Part shown: positions 12,390-25,800 of the stretch, one piece after another
How the letters are laid out: each line of letters begins with the position of its first letter
Numbering within the stretch: position 1 is the stretch's first letter
From: Anas platyrhynchos
Lineage: Eukaryota; Chordata; Aves; Anseriformes; Anatidae
NCBI RefSeq assembly: GCF_047663525.1
Contig: NC_092613.1
Span: 7,837,501 to 7,901,500, forward strand
Length of the DNA stretch: 64,000 nucleotides
Direction: 5' to 3'
Notes under the pieces: model-generated
Databases searched by the model: none
The model's input: only the letters and a program-made list of their open reading frames with translations
Told to the model about the DNA's origin: nothing
Made by a program: the position numbers and the translations under genes

Positions 12390-14049
12390 ACGCAATGAAA
12401 GCAGCAATCGGTGTGGCTCCAGCTTCCCACCTGAGCCCGCCCTGCAGTGACCACTGAGTCAGGGGCCAGGCAGCGAGGTCACGGCTTTGCTCCCCACACA
12501 GCACAGATTTTGTCCTAACACCCGGTCCAACTTGTCTTGTCATTTATTGCCAACTATTTAAACAGAGGCACGGGGTGTCAACAGTGCATGGCTCTGCAGG
12601 AGTCACCACCCAGCCAGGCTCATCTGCTTCCATCCTGGCCTTAGCACAGGCTGCGAAACCTGGGGAGGTTTCACCACTTCTCTGGTCGAGCCTCAATTCT
12701 GCTCCTCCTCTGACAGGATGCCTTCGTTGTGAGGCTTCCCGGACACAGGCACAGCATTGCTCTTAGTGATGGGGAAGGCACACTTCATTTGTGCTGCTCA
12801 GACAGGAGATGCCCCAGGAGCAGAAATCCAGCCGGGCACCGCTGCAGCTCTCTGCAGGAGGCAGCGTGAGGCGTCCCCGCTTCCACATGAAATAACTGGG
12901 TGCACTGGGAACACTTGGCGAGCTCGTATCCACCCTTAACACACCCCCTTTCTGCTATTAACGAGCACCCAAACATTAGGAGCTCCCCGTGTTTCCGGAT
13001 GGGCCCGGGGCGCTGCCGGGGCCTCCCACTGCTCACAGCCTCTGTGTGCAGCGGGGAGCTGAGCCGGCCGCCGCCGTCGACTGCAGGATTAGTACATCCA
13101 ATTAGCACTCCTCATCTAATTCCTTTTTCATAACTCTTTTATGCTTATGTAATGCCACCTACTTTAGCAGAGTTATTCCTAATTTACTTCGGAGCAGAAG
13201 CGATACCACGCTCTGCAACACATACAAGTTGGGCTTTTGTCTGAAGCATGTCAGGTCTAAAATAAAAGTGCTACAGGATGGGCTCTCTGCAGGTAGAAAT
13301 CCATTAGTTACACTGATTTCTGTACTCATGGAGGGTCTGGCCCCTGTTACTTTGTTAGGATATGCTTTTTTGTCTCCCAGTCCTCCCCTGACTGATGTGC
13401 TTTAGTGAAGTCACACTTCTCCCCTCCCTGAATTTCACATTGATTTCTCACCTGGAAATCCTCCAGCAGAGTAGGACTAAGGGAGACCAAGAAGACAGTA
13501 ACAGCACAGGGACCTCTGAGTTTCTTCTTACATTGATTTTGGTGCAAAAGTTGTTGCTCACGTGAGCTCACACAAAATTGTAAATGAAGTAGATTAGGAG
13601 ATTACACTCTCAAGGAGCAAATTCCGCCCTCCTAATCTTCTGCTGGGCCTGTAATCTGCAAGACTTTCCCATTTTACCTCCTTTCTATTTTAACCCCGAA
13701 CGCTTAATGCTCCCAGTGGGTGCCCATCCCCACCCTGCTCCCCATTGGCCAAGGAAGGATTTGCTGGGTACTTAAATGTCACCCCCCGGTCTGCTTTTCT
13801 GTGCTCTTTTTGTGCTTTTAAATTTGCTTGGGCAGAGAGAGGACCCCCGCGTGCGTCACCGCCAGCACTGAATCACAGCGGTCAGTGCACAAGGCAATTC
13901 TTTTTTCCAATACTGTGATCCCTGCAACGTTGGGAACACTTGGACTTTAAAGGCAAGAAGCAGAATTTAAAGGAAAGCCCCCAGAACTTCAGCAAAACAT
14001 CCACAAATTTTCCATTTGGGCTGCAAAGTGACCGGCGCTTGGTACGGAG
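12390..14049 (+). other. CIMIP3-GUCA1A intergenic region and GUCA1A upstream sequence
   Basis: No coding exon is seen. The right half is the presumed GUCA1A promoter, including four GATTA/TAATC cores at 13591-13657. The GUCA1A 5' untranslated region should occupy part of the last 250 bases. Confidence 0.5.
13591..13657. promoter_or_regulatory. Cluster of CRX/OTX-type homeobox sites upstream of GUCA1A
   Basis: AGATTAG (13591-13597), AGATTAC (13599-13605), CTAATCT (13632-13638) and GTAATCT (13651-13657) all carry the GATTA core bound by the photoreceptor homeodomain factors CRX and OTX2. Two fit the YTAATCY consensus fully. They fall about 390-460 bases before the GUCA1A ATG. The motif is short and common, so this is a candidate only. 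Confidence 0.4.
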
Positions 14050-17000
14050 ATGGGGAACATGGATGGGAAAGCCGTGGAGGAGCTGAGCGCTACCGAGTGC
14101 CACCAGTGGTACAAGAAGTTCATGACGGAGTGTCCTTCGGGCCAGCTCACCCTCTACGAGTTCAAACAGTTTTTTGGCTTGAAAAACCTGAGTCCATCAG
14201 CGAACAAATACGTTGAGCAAATGTTTGAGACGTTTGACTTTAATAAGGTAAATATTGTCCTTCCCACTCGACCTGCTGATTGGCTGTGCTCTGCTCTGTG
14301 TGTGAGATCGCATGTGTAGTATTTGGGTGTTAGCAGGTATAAATGTGCCTCTAAAAATGTGTGGTCTGATTCTCTGCTGCCTCATAAATTGTAAAATAAG
14401 CTCAGTAATGTGAAAAAATGGGTATAAGACACCCGTCAACAGAAATTCCTCACCTGCTGACTGTTCTGGAAGAAGAGACACCCTATTTCCCTTTTAATTT
14501 TAAATGATCAGAATTGTGGGGTTTTACCTGGCAGGCTGTGATTCCTTTAAAATGAAGTGCCCTTAAATATATAAATAAATAAACCCCTAAATACCTAATG
14601 TTGTGGCAGAGAGGAACCAAAAAGTGAGCGGCATATGAGAACATGGGCTGTCCTCCTGCAGAAACAACCAGCTCCTGAGCACGGCATGGGCTATGGTTTG
14701 CAGAACAGACTGGATTTGTTTTCCTATTGTTTTAAATTACAAATGGATTGCAGTTTTGTTGACTTTATGTGTGCTGCCATTCCCAGCAGAGCTTTGCGTG
14801 CAGGGCTGTCAGAGTGCCCAAGCGGTGCGGGATCTCCTGTGAGATGAGGAGTATGTCTGATGGCTTCATGGACTTAATCCCACTGAAAATAACACAATTT
14901 ATGCTGTAAATCCTTCAGGTGGTTTTACTTGTGCCTAGGGCTTTGCCTTGCTCACTGCCTGGTGTTTGAATGTGTGCCTGGAAAAGGAATTGATGCTCAG
15001 GAAATCCTGGCTGGGAAGGGGCTCAGCAGTGATTTGCTCCTAATCCCGATCTTGCAGCAGTGGAGCAGAGCAGATTTCCCCTGGAATTGGCCCCAGGGGG
15101 CAGTCCGTGGCTTTGTTCATTGACGAGACGCTGCCTTATCCTCTCCAGAAGTCTTCCCATGGTTTTGTGGCAGGTACTGTTTTCCACTGAAGTGCTTTCA
15201 GTGCAAAGTGTGTGGTACCAAAATCAACAGTACGTGCTACCGAATTGCTCTGCAGTGCCAGCACCAGGCATTTCAGCAAACTTCCTAGAAGTGGTGAATG
15301 TCACCGGGCAGCACGTGGAAGCAGGCTGGTGGCACAGGATCTCGCCCCAGGCTGGCCTTGCACTGGTACTGCAACCTGGGCTAGAGGGCCTCCTGGACGT
15401 TCCCATCACCACGGACTGAGCCGGTGGTGGGCAAACTCTCCTCAGATAAAGTAAGAGATAAAACTTCGTGCTTTTAACATGATCAAGAGTGAACCAGATG
15501 CACAAATGGCCCAGGGAAGGAGCGGGGCCTTCCTGTGCCAAGATGTCAGCAGGGTGTTGGGTGCTTCCCGGCTTCACTTCTCTCACAGAGGTTTGCAAGC
15601 CCCTTTACAGCAGAAAAGAACTGAAGTGTGAAACGTTAGGTAATCCATCAGGGCTCATCTGCATAAGCATGTTCTTCTTTGACCTCTGAATTACTGCTGC
15701 TTTGCACAAGGAGATTCCTGTATCACAGGGTGGCTTTCCAGGTTGTTAGTCCCCAAGCCAGGAGCACACATTGAGTGGAGTTTGTTGTGTTCGTTCATTA
15801 TTAGCACACAATGAATGGCTCTTTGTGGGTTAAAACAGAGCCCTCCCAATACAGGGAAGTGGCATTATCCGTGGGGTCTACCAAAAGTGACCGGCAACAT
15901 CCCTGCCCAGCTCTGAATCTCACCCAGCTTCTCACCTTCTGCTTTCAGGACGGCTACATAGACTTTATGGAGTATGTGGCAGCCCTGAGCTTGGTCCTGA
16001 AAGGGAAGGTGGATCAGAAGCTGCGATGGTATTTCAAGCTCTACGATGTAGATGGGAACGGCTGCATTGACCGGGGAGAACTGCTGAACATCATCAAAGT
16101 GAGTGGGCTCAGCTTTTCCCTTTCTTCCCCAGACGATGGTTATTAGACACTGGTAGACAGAAAGGCTGTAAAAGGAATATTCCAACCCAAAAGACACCTC
16201 CCTGGTAAATTAGTAGGCACTGGCCAAACCCCTGCTTGTCCTCTGCCGGTTCCCCAGCAGACCGGCCGCCCTCGCTGGACCTGTCTTGGCCTCGCTGCCC
16301 CGCACCTCCCCGCGGCACCTGCACGCCCCGGCATGCAGCGAGCCCTTGCCTTCTGGTGGCAGGTTGTTGTTCCACCGCATCCACTGAAACCCAGGCTGAG
16401 ATAAGCATCTGAATTTAATCTAAGGCTTTTCAGAGGTGAACAGCTCCTAGCTTATCCCAGTGTGCCCACTTAATCTTTTAATACATTGATTGCAATTTAA
16501 AGTGATTTTAATCTCCAGCTTTTTTAGAAAGGACTCATTTATTCCTTTCAGAACATAAAAGACTGAAAAAAGTTTGGCCTCTCATGTCAGACCACTTAGC
16601 CACTTTTACTGGTAGATATATAAATATGCATAAAGTTCATTACTTGTTCCGTGTGTCCTCCTCTCCCTGCAGGCCATCCGAGCTATCAACCGCTGCAACG
16701 ATACGATGACAGCTGAGGAATTCACAAACATGGTGTTTGATAAAATCGATATAAACGGAGATGGTGAGGAACTTCCTTATGCAACGCCAAATATTGCCCT
16801 CACCTTCCTCCTTCCCCGCGAGTTCTGGAAGTTGGATGTCCCCAGATAGCAGGACATTGGGCTCTCTGCCAAGGTTTAGCTCCCACTCCCCTTCCACGTC
16901 ACCATCTGTGCTGGGCAGGGTTTAGCTGTAGGGGGTTTGGGCTGTATGGTACCCAGGGAGGGCCTCATTTTTCATCCCGTGCCCGTAGCTCCTCTGGGCT

Positions 17001-17232
17001 GGCTTAGAGGCTGCAGGTGGAGGCTGAAGGCTGCAGGGCCCGATGAGCCTTTTCTGACCGTATTTTTGCAGGTGAGCTCTCGCTGGAGGAGTTCATGGAG
17101 GGTGTACAGAAGGATGAAGTGCTGCTCGACATCCTCACCCGCAGCCTGGACCTGACGCACATCGTCAAGTTGATCCAGAACGATGGGAAGAACCCACACG
17201 CCTCGGAGGAGGCAGAGGAGGATGCCCAGTAG
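14050..17232 (+). CDS. GUCA1A: Guanylate cyclase activating protein 1 (GCAP1), four exons
   Basis: Calcium sensor of rod and cone outer segments that activates retinal guanylate cyclases at low calcium. Coding exons: 14050-14247, 15949-16098, 16673-16763, 17072-17232; all junctions are GT-AG and the sum is 199 residues against about 201 in human. The N-terminal MGN is an N-myristoylation site. EF-hand 1 is the degenerate, non-binding loop with CPSG (residues 29-32). EF2 has [12 protein letters not shown] (split by intron 1), EF3 has [12 protein letters not shown] and EF4 has DINGDGELSLEE (split by intron 3); all three have the calcium-binding acidic positions. The C-terminal tail is acidic and variable, as in the family. 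It is tail to tail with its paralogue GUCA1B and downstream of CIMIP3 on the same strand. Upstream CRX-like sites fit photoreceptor expression. The identification is certain and the gene looks intact. Confidence 0.98.
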
Positions 17233-18605
17233 GCTCCAGGACACCTTCCCTCCATCTTTTCTCCCCCCTTCTCACATTATTGAAACAAAAGAGGTTGTGA
17301 CTGTGGGGAGCGGCCCAGCACCAGCGTGACGAGGCGTTAGAGCATCCCGCTAGCACAGGACCGGCGTCCCCTCGAAGGCATCGCTCCTGTGGCAGAGGGC
17401 TGGGCAGGACCCAGGGCACGCCGGGCACCAACTGGGCCATCCCTTCCCGAGCACAGCCGTGCTCACCCCGCAGCAGGACGGGCTGGGTGAGGAGGGGGAG
17501 CTGCAGTGCTGGAAACACACAGCCACTGCGGGGCCACCAGCACCCGCCGCTATTCGGGTGCCTCTGAATGTTGCTGCTGCGTAGTTGTGCAGAGCCTCCC
17601 CTCCCTGGGGAGGGAGAGCCAGAGCATGCAGTGCATTAAACAAGAGAGCAGACAAAACTTACACCGAGCTAGTGGCCAACACCAGCATCCATATAACGTG
17701 TGCGTCTGGACACGCAGAGCTCAGCTGGCACGAGGGGTCTGCTCTTGCATGGGGACCTCTCCGGGGCACAGACGTGGTGTGGTGCAACAGGGCGCATCTG
17801 CCTGCAGAGCCCTGAGCTCTGCAGAGGTGAGCGTCCCCTCTAAGAGCAGGGCAGCATTTGAATGTGCGAGGCCTAGAAAGCAGATCTGAACCTTCTCTTT
17901 CCATACACATTTCCAGAACATCCTCAATGCTTTCCCCCAGAGCAAATGAGACCAGTGGTTTTGGTCACTCATTCTGTGATTTGTTATATTAGTAATTATT
18001 AGTGATATTATAAGATAAAAACATCTATCACTAGAAAAAGAAGAGTGGTGAATGCAGCAGCTTTTCTTTGTTTTAAAGCATTAAAAACAGAGAATGGTGC
18101 CTTTTTTTTTTTTTTTTAAAACAACTTTAAGGGTTTGCTATTCCCTGAAATACCTGGAAGGGCTGCAGTGGCAGTGACCTGAGAGGGACTGGTTTCACAT
18201 GCGTTTGTAGGAATATTCCTGCATGTTTTATTACTTGTATGACAAACCAACTCCCGTGCAGGTTATGCTCTGTGGCACCCTCAAGCATTCTGTGTTTTTA
18301 CCTAGTCGTCTCCGAGCAGTTCAGATGGTGCTGGTCGAGATTGCCCCGTGCCACCTCTGGGGCTGCGCCCAGGGCCAGGCGGCTGGCGAGGAGTTTCCTC
18401 ATCTGGTGGGAGCTGGTTTCAGGCGTGGTGAGGCAACACGGGGCACCAGGAAGGAGCTCTTGCCCAGCTGAATGACGTGTGACTTATCACTGGATGCTTG
18501 AAGTTTGTAAGCAACCTTCTGACCATTTTTCCTGCGCGTCTTTTTCATTTGACAGCAGTTTACCTGAAAGCTTTTGTACTTCCGATCTTATAGTGACCTA
18601 ATAAA
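17233..18605 (+). other. Probable GUCA1A 3' untranslated region
   Basis: The first good AATAAA on this strand after the stop is at 18600-18605, which would give a 3' untranslated region of about 1.4 kb. No other coding signal is seen. Confidence 0.5.
18600..18605 (+). terminator. Candidate GUCA1A polyadenylation signal
   Basis: AATAAA, with a T/GT-rich stretch following within about 50 bases. Confidence 0.5.
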
Positions 18606-20853
18606 GATATTTTACAAGTTTATTTCAGGTTGTGCTTTTTCTTTCTGTCAATCAACCATTCTGCTTCCAGCAGAACAGATTAACTCTCTGATGCAAGGGC
18701 AGAGACCTTTGTTTTGGCTTCATTTACACAGTTCTTTTGCAAGACAGCTCTGTCCTGCCCTTGTCCTCTGCCCAGAGGGAAAGAGAGCCCCGCCAGCAGC
18801 TCCTCCTTCAGCCTCCCTCTCCTCTGCATTCCCAAGAAGCTGTAAGAGGCCCCAACAAGCCCAATTTCTATTTAATGGGAAACTCCTAGAGACAAAGTTA
18901 TTCTAAAAGGGCTGCCTCAGAATAGCCGACTGGCCAGACACCTTGCAGACCTCAGCGTCTCTCTCAAAAGGATGTTTTTTTTCAGCCTCAAAGAAAGCAA
19001 ATTAAAAATAATTAAAAAGTAATATTGTGACTCTCTCTGCCCTAATCACGCCTAATGAATTTATTTCAAAATGGTGGCTGGCAGCTGAACAGCTGCCACA
19101 GGAGTATTGCTCACTCAGTGACTGCGGGAGTGGCGATTTTGGGGAGCGGGTGTTGAGGGGCAATGGGCGATGCCCAGGAGGCTGCACAGGTCTGAGGCCA
19201 AGGCCCAGCTCTGCCCCCGGTTTGCAGGGACTGCACTGGGAGCTCGGCTGTTAGGAGTCACTGCTACACCAGAGATACTCGGGGAGCGATTTTTGGTAGC
19301 ACCACGCAGTTATCTCCGTGGGGTTTAGATGTCTACTTGGCAAGGGCTGGAGAAGGCTCAGCCCTGTGGAGCCCTGGTGGTGGGTAGGCTGCTGAGCCCC
19401 TGCGCTGGCACCACACCATCCCTGCAGTGCCCCCTGTGATCCGGGACCTCCTGCGTGCCCTACAACACAGCCCCAGTGTTCCCATGGCACACATCGCATC
19501 CCGAAATACCATTAAATTACCTTAGGTATGAAGCCTTTAAGGGTAATGCGTTTGAAACTCCAAACTTCTGAGCTGCACTTTGGTTTGAAAAGGAAGCAAA
19601 GAAGTGAGTAATTCTCCCATACAGCCAGAGCTCAGCACCGGCGTGGGGAGAAAATGACCAGGTACAAGAAGCTGGCCACAAGAAGCCACCAGGGCGAGCA
19701 GCACCGGGCTGTGGATGTCCTGGCACGGCCGCTCTGGTTTTTAACAAAGCACTGTAAAGGGAAGCTGCACACAGGTGCTTCGGGGATGACCTGGACACAA
19801 AACCTCCCTCTGGGCAGCCACCAAACCCTGCTACCCACAGGTGAACCTCTCCTTGCAGGACACCAAGGTCAGACAAATAAAGAGTATGGCTAAACACAGT
19901 GAGATAATTATCCTCCTTCCTCCTCAGCCTCGTTACTGCTGCTGCCCAGGACTGTGCTCAGCACCTTCCCTGGGAATGTCCCTTCCCGAGCACCCCAGGA
20001 CGTGCTGCCTCCTTGGCTCCCAGACCCTCGCAGCCAGCCCCCTTCAGCAGCAGCCTCACCTTCAGCTTCCTAACCCGATTATTCCACCTCCAATCCTCCC
20101 CAGCCTTGGGTACATCAAGCATCAGTGCAGGTGGTAAGAAGCTCAGAAAATCAGATGGCATTTGCCCTTTCCGAGCCATCCCGTTTCCACATTTAGACCA
20201 ACAAGAAATCCGATCAGTCAAATCCAATTCCCACTGGGCTGAGAGTCTGGAAAATGGATTATGCAGAAGGTCTGGCTTCAGTACCTTGATGTGAGTGTCG
20301 AGTTGGGTTTGGGAGGAGATCAAAGTGTTTATACCTGTGGATTTAAACAGAGGACTAAGACTAAAGCACCTTGTGCTTTCTCGACAAAAGATCACAAGAT
20401 TGGTAAGAGATTTTCCACTGGGTTCTGCCAGCTCTAACACAAGGGTTATCCCCATGGGCACTGCTGCTGCCTTGTGTCTGAGCCCAGCGCTTCACTTTGA
20501 GCCCGAAAACTTTGCAGTTCCTCTTTCAGTCCTGGTGGGGCAAAACAGGCGCCCTCTCTCGGCAGCACCATCAAGCAACTATTTCAAATTCCTTTGAAAT
20601 TTGATATTCCTTTGAAAATTGATATTTATCGTATGCATGCTTCTCATCGCCATTACAGAGCAGAAAAGATTCCTTTCCTACTCTACATGCAATACCATCA
20701 CCACCTTATGTTTCTTACCCAGGTTAGCCGCTGCACTCAACTCCCATCGCTTCCCTTAAATCCATTTTGTCAGTCTTAAAAACCGTAACAGTAGCCCCTC
20801 AGGCCTTCAGCTTCATTCTGAGTCAAAAACACTACAAAACAAATTAATAATCC
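18606..20853. other. Spacer between convergent GUCA1A and GUCA1B
   Basis: No exon, transposon or RNA gene is recognised here. The short frames on both strands are unsupported. Confidence 0.45.
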
Positions 20854-22845
20854 TTTATTAAATTCTTACAAAATTTCTACCACCAGCCACGCGAGTGCTC
20901 AGTGTTAGGATGCCCTCTACCACCCCGGCACAGGACTGCGGGTGTGGGAGGTGCCCGACAGCTCCTCCAGAGCCTGGTGAAGAGAATGGAAATTCAAAAC
21001 ATTTACATAAAACTACAGTATGCAACTCCATATAACTAAAAGTTGTGAGAAGCAGAAGAGAAGTGCATTACATTGCTTGAGATGCTGAAACTTGGGGAAT
21101 TAGAGATTTGTACCTATCGTGAAAGCATTGGCCCATGAGTTGAAAAATCAGCAAAGTGAATCTTTTCTTCCAGGCCCTGATGTTAGCCGGAAGCAAGGTT
21201 TTTCTTTCAGGTCTTTGACTGATAAACTATTGAATTGAATGAGCTTTGAACAGCAGAAAAAATCTAGAAGTCTAATCTACTCTGATAAGTAGACAGGCCA
21301 CAAGCGAGTGTATTTACAGAGAACTCTCAGAAAGGCTATTTAGAAGTGGAAATGTATATGCATTTGAACTCTAGCACTGATTGTGCCCTACCCTGAATAC
21401 TTCCTCCTAGTCTGGAATTTAAACATTGGTTAAATTGACAAAACCAGCAAAATGATCACCTAACGAAAGATAACTCTTGTGATTAAAGGCCACAAAAAAA
21501 AAAAAAAAAGGATTGCAAATCTCTTCACGGACATGACTTGGCCCAGTGATCCCAAGGGAAGACAAATAAAACAGAAAAGCTCATGTTATTTTGCAGGTAA
21601 ATATTTTCTTGTAAAAAATCCAATAAATCCGATGAAAGTGAACGAAAGTATTAGTCAGCTCAAATTCTTCCCATATAAACATACTTATATAGATATATGG
21701 GGTAGCTGTATAAACAGTAAAGCTCAACCTACAAGCTGCACAAATTTTATATCTGTAGCATAGCTAAATTAAGTCCAGTGTAAAACCACTGTACTACTTC
21801 AGTAACTCACTTGGATTTTTCTGTCACTGGTTTCATCCTACGGTCCTGCTGACAAAGCAGCACCAGCCCTGCCATCGTGGTGAGACTGCTGAGCAAAACC
21901 CAGCTCTTCCTGCATCCTCATTCCACAGGGAACTTCTCCCACTGCAGGGAAACTCCTGGAGGTACTCCTGGCTTGTTCCATTTTCACAAAGCAGAGAAAA
22001 CTATCTTAAAACAATGATTCAGTAAAAAACAGGGCCTCAAAAAGCAGATCACATTCATGCAAATCTGTCCTCTAGATGTGGCTGTTCAGAGGTACAGTTC
22101 CTACTGCTGCTTGGCAGGGAAATGCCATTTTTCCAGCCCCACAGAAACCTGTTTGAGTGGGTGTAAGGAGCAGACTCTGGTCCACAGCAGGAGACACAAG
22201 GAGTTACTGGTCCACCTGCCCAGCCCATACATTGTATTTCCCTCTACTGTGTGCTATCTTAACTTATATCTAATGCAAACCCTCATAATGTATTTCTCCT
22301 TTGATAATGATACAACAGTGTCCAAGAATTATACATTATTAGTAATCTACTAAACATGTACGTATTACAGAACAGACTTCCTGAGTGCATGAAGTCTGCC
22401 ATCGGAGCACCTCAATTCTTGTCCCTTTTGGTTTGATGTCTGTACCTGCGGATGTTAACGACACAGGCACTACTCTGTGCTGGAGATGGTACCACAGCAT
22501 CAGGATTTCTCACTTCCTGATTCTGTCGTCAGTGTTAGATACTGCGCAGGGTCCACTGCAGTTAGCCACGAGAAGTTTGTTCCTTGGGGTGTAACCAAAA
22601 GCCAGAGCTGGCAAACATGGTGTTGTGTACACAGGAAGACTTATTCATGGGCCAAAAATAGTCTCTGGGTACCAGGTGTCCTTGCAGCGCACGGGTTTTA
22701 GATTGAGATACGGCTTCTTAAACCACTGAAGTTTTCATTTGGATGGCAAGATTGCATTAACAAGGAAAGCCACTACCACCCTGGAGTAAGAGAGCCACAG
22801 CTGTAGTCTGCATCACGCTTTCTGTCATGTCCAGACTGGGTCCTC
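20854..22845 (-). other. Probable GUCA1B 3' untranslated region
   Basis: The minus-strand AATAAA at 20854-20859 is the candidate end of the GUCA1B transcript, giving a 3' region of about 2 kb that is AT-rich and lacks coding potential. It contains a 16-base A run (plus strand) at 21494-21509. Confidence 0.4.
21494..21509. repeat. Poly-A tract (16 bases)
   Basis: Simple homopolymer in the presumed GUCA1B 3' untranslated region. Confidence 0.7.
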
Positions 22846-25800
22846 TTAAAACAAAGCACTCTTCCGCCTCTGCTCCGAGATCCATCCCCCGGGGTTTACA
22901 TCCATCTGCAACATCTTCATCACCCACTTGTCTTTCCTGGCCCCATCAATGAACTCATCAAGGGACAGCTGCCCTGTGTATGAGATGAGGAGGACACAAG
23001 ATGGGGAAACAGAACAGGACAGATAAGACAAGAGGACAACAGGAAGCCAAAACCACCTCCTATAGTTCAGGAGACAATATTCTAATAAGACAAAAGCTAT
23101 ATTTAAATCTCCCCGTATAAACTATATAGGCCAGCTAGCTAAAAAAACAAATAACCACACCATAACCCAATCCATTCACACCTGCCCTGTCCCTTTGGCT
23201 AGCACGAAGTGTTGCATTGGCTCACACATGCAGCTCCAGGAGGAGCTCCACTGCAAGTCTGGTCCTGCAGGCTCTGATTTGGCTGGAGCATTGGCTTTAC
23301 TCAGGCTGGGACCTGCTCTGTGGCTACCAGGAACTTCCAGAGAACAATATCCATGCAGCCTCAAAATCCAGAAAGAATAGTGAGCCCTGGGTATTTTACG
23401 TTAAAATAATATTATTTCCTCCTGTTGTACCAAGTTGCTCTTGATTCTGACCATGAACAGACCAGAATCAAACCCAACACGTCTAATATGAGTAACAAGA
23501 CAAGCCTAAGTGATTTCTTGATAAACATAATTAAAACTAGCCTGCCCAGCACAGATAACTTTTCATTATGCATGAATACAATCTGAGCCATCAATCCCTT
23601 ACCGTCTCCGTTCTCATCCACTAACTGAAATATCCTGTCCACAACCTCCTCTGGCGTGAGCAGCGGAGTCCTCTCCTCCACCTCTGACCGACACACTTTC
23701 TTCAGCTTGTAGATAGACTGAAAAGAAGATCATAGGTTAGAAAAAAAGGTTTTCAGTGCAATTTTTTCTAAGGCCTGAGCAGACCTGAGGCCAGGCACAC
23801 CTGGGTTTACCCAGCCCTCTCTCCCAGGGAGCTCATGCTCATGCTCATGCTGCAAGATCAAACCTGTATTAGCACACATTTTGACCCCCCAGTTTCCGCT
23901 CCACTTTGCCACTGGAAAATGGCAGGTTTTTATCTGTTCCTCCCATCTCATCCAAACATGACAACCACCTGTTCATTATTATCTCTGCTCATTAGGCTGA
24001 AGGGTTTTGTCTGATGTCTTCCCAGAGAGGGGATTAGCAAGGGCCTAACACAGCTCTGGCCAATTCCTGTCTGACCTCAAAACTATAATTGAACCTGCCC
24101 CAGTCTGGCTCCCCAAATGCTCTCCCACCTGCCCCTGGTGAGGCAGGTAACAACCTAGTTGCTTTTTTCCAGCTGCTGACTTTCTAAAGAACTTGCTTTC
24201 CGTAGACTCAAATTCTCTGATGATGTCTCTTGATTCTGTGTTTCCCACCAAATCCTAAAATATTTGATAACCATTGATTCACAAACCCTGCTGTGAAAGG
24301 GTAACAACACCCACATCGCAGGGGTGACCAGTACAGTCACTAAAGTATTTACCTGAAGTTACATAGCAGTAAAAACCCTGGTGTCCATCTGTCAAACCTC
24401 GTGCCTCCTCTCACCTTCACAGTCACTAATTAGAACTAAACATAAACCCAGAAAGGAATAATTACAAATGGAATTCCTTTGCTAATTTATGCCTCCCACT
24501 GTGCCCTTGTCCACTGCTCAGGCAGAAAACTTGCTCCTGTAAGGAGTAGGGGGTGAAACCTTCCACTACCTAGGGCAGAGAATTTTGGTGTAAGAAGTCT
24601 GGAAGTAAAGTCAGAGCAGAGACACAGGAACCCCACAACAGCTGCTCACTGTTGGGGAAGTTGACCCCTCACCCCATCAGGCTCCACCAAACCACTGACC
24701 TTTTCACCAAGGTCAGGCATTTTCCCTTCATCACTACCCTTTAGCTGCTTTGAAACCCAGTTATCATAAAAACTGGATGCATCATGATGTTGCCAAAGAA
24801 TGATTGCTTAAATAACTGATTAGGTAATGCCTACTTACCTCAACAATTTCTAGCAGCTCAGGTTTGTCTATGCAGCCATTCCCATCCTTGTCATACACTT
24901 TGAACGTCCACCTCAGCTTGTGTTCCAGTTTTCCTCGTAAAACAAGATTCAAGGCAGCCACATACTCCAGAAAATCAATGGTGTTGTCCTGAAGAAACAG
25001 AAGAGGATCTGAATGACACAACTGTGTACAGCTGACAGAAATCTCTTAATAAAACCTGGATTAGAAACTGCCAAAAGACACTCCTGGGGACAGTAATTTC
25101 TGTGCCATTTAGAGGAGCAGAGCAGCAGCGAGCGCAGCCGTGCCTCTCTGCACCCAGGCGTCCCCAAGGCATGACAGTGGAGAGCAAAACAACTCTCCTG
25201 CCCTGCAGTGCTTGGGGGCACCCGCCAGGACTCCAGAGAGGAGTTTAAGTTTAAACACCCTGAGACAACAGACAACACAGATCACAGGAGGATGGGGAGG
25301 CAGAGGAGGATTGGTGCCGGAGGCATTGGCAAGTCGAAACCAGAATGTCCGAACTGGCAAACATGCCTTTACTTTTGAGTATCTAAAATCAATATTTTGT
25401 TACGTGCCACCTGTTCTGACTGCATATATGCATGCGTGCTTCCTCCATTGCATATCAAGCCTGAGTTGGACTTTCCTCCACTGTAACCCCTCCCATCATA
25501 ACATATATATATACATATATATTATTTTTTTTTTCAGTTAGCAGGCTTGGCTATTTAATGATCTTAAATATAACCGCCTAACCTTAAACCTTTTAATCCA
25601 TCCACAACAGTTGAATAAGAGTATTCTGTCCTTATTTAGCATATAGATTTATGAGATAAGCCCACCCCGGTCCATACAGAGCACAGGAGCGTGCTCCTTC
25701 TCCAGCAGCCCCATCACCCTTACCTTGCTCATGAAGCACAGTAAGGAGGGTGGGAACTGCACTGAAAGACCTCCAGCTTACAGAAGGAAAAGGCGGTGAC

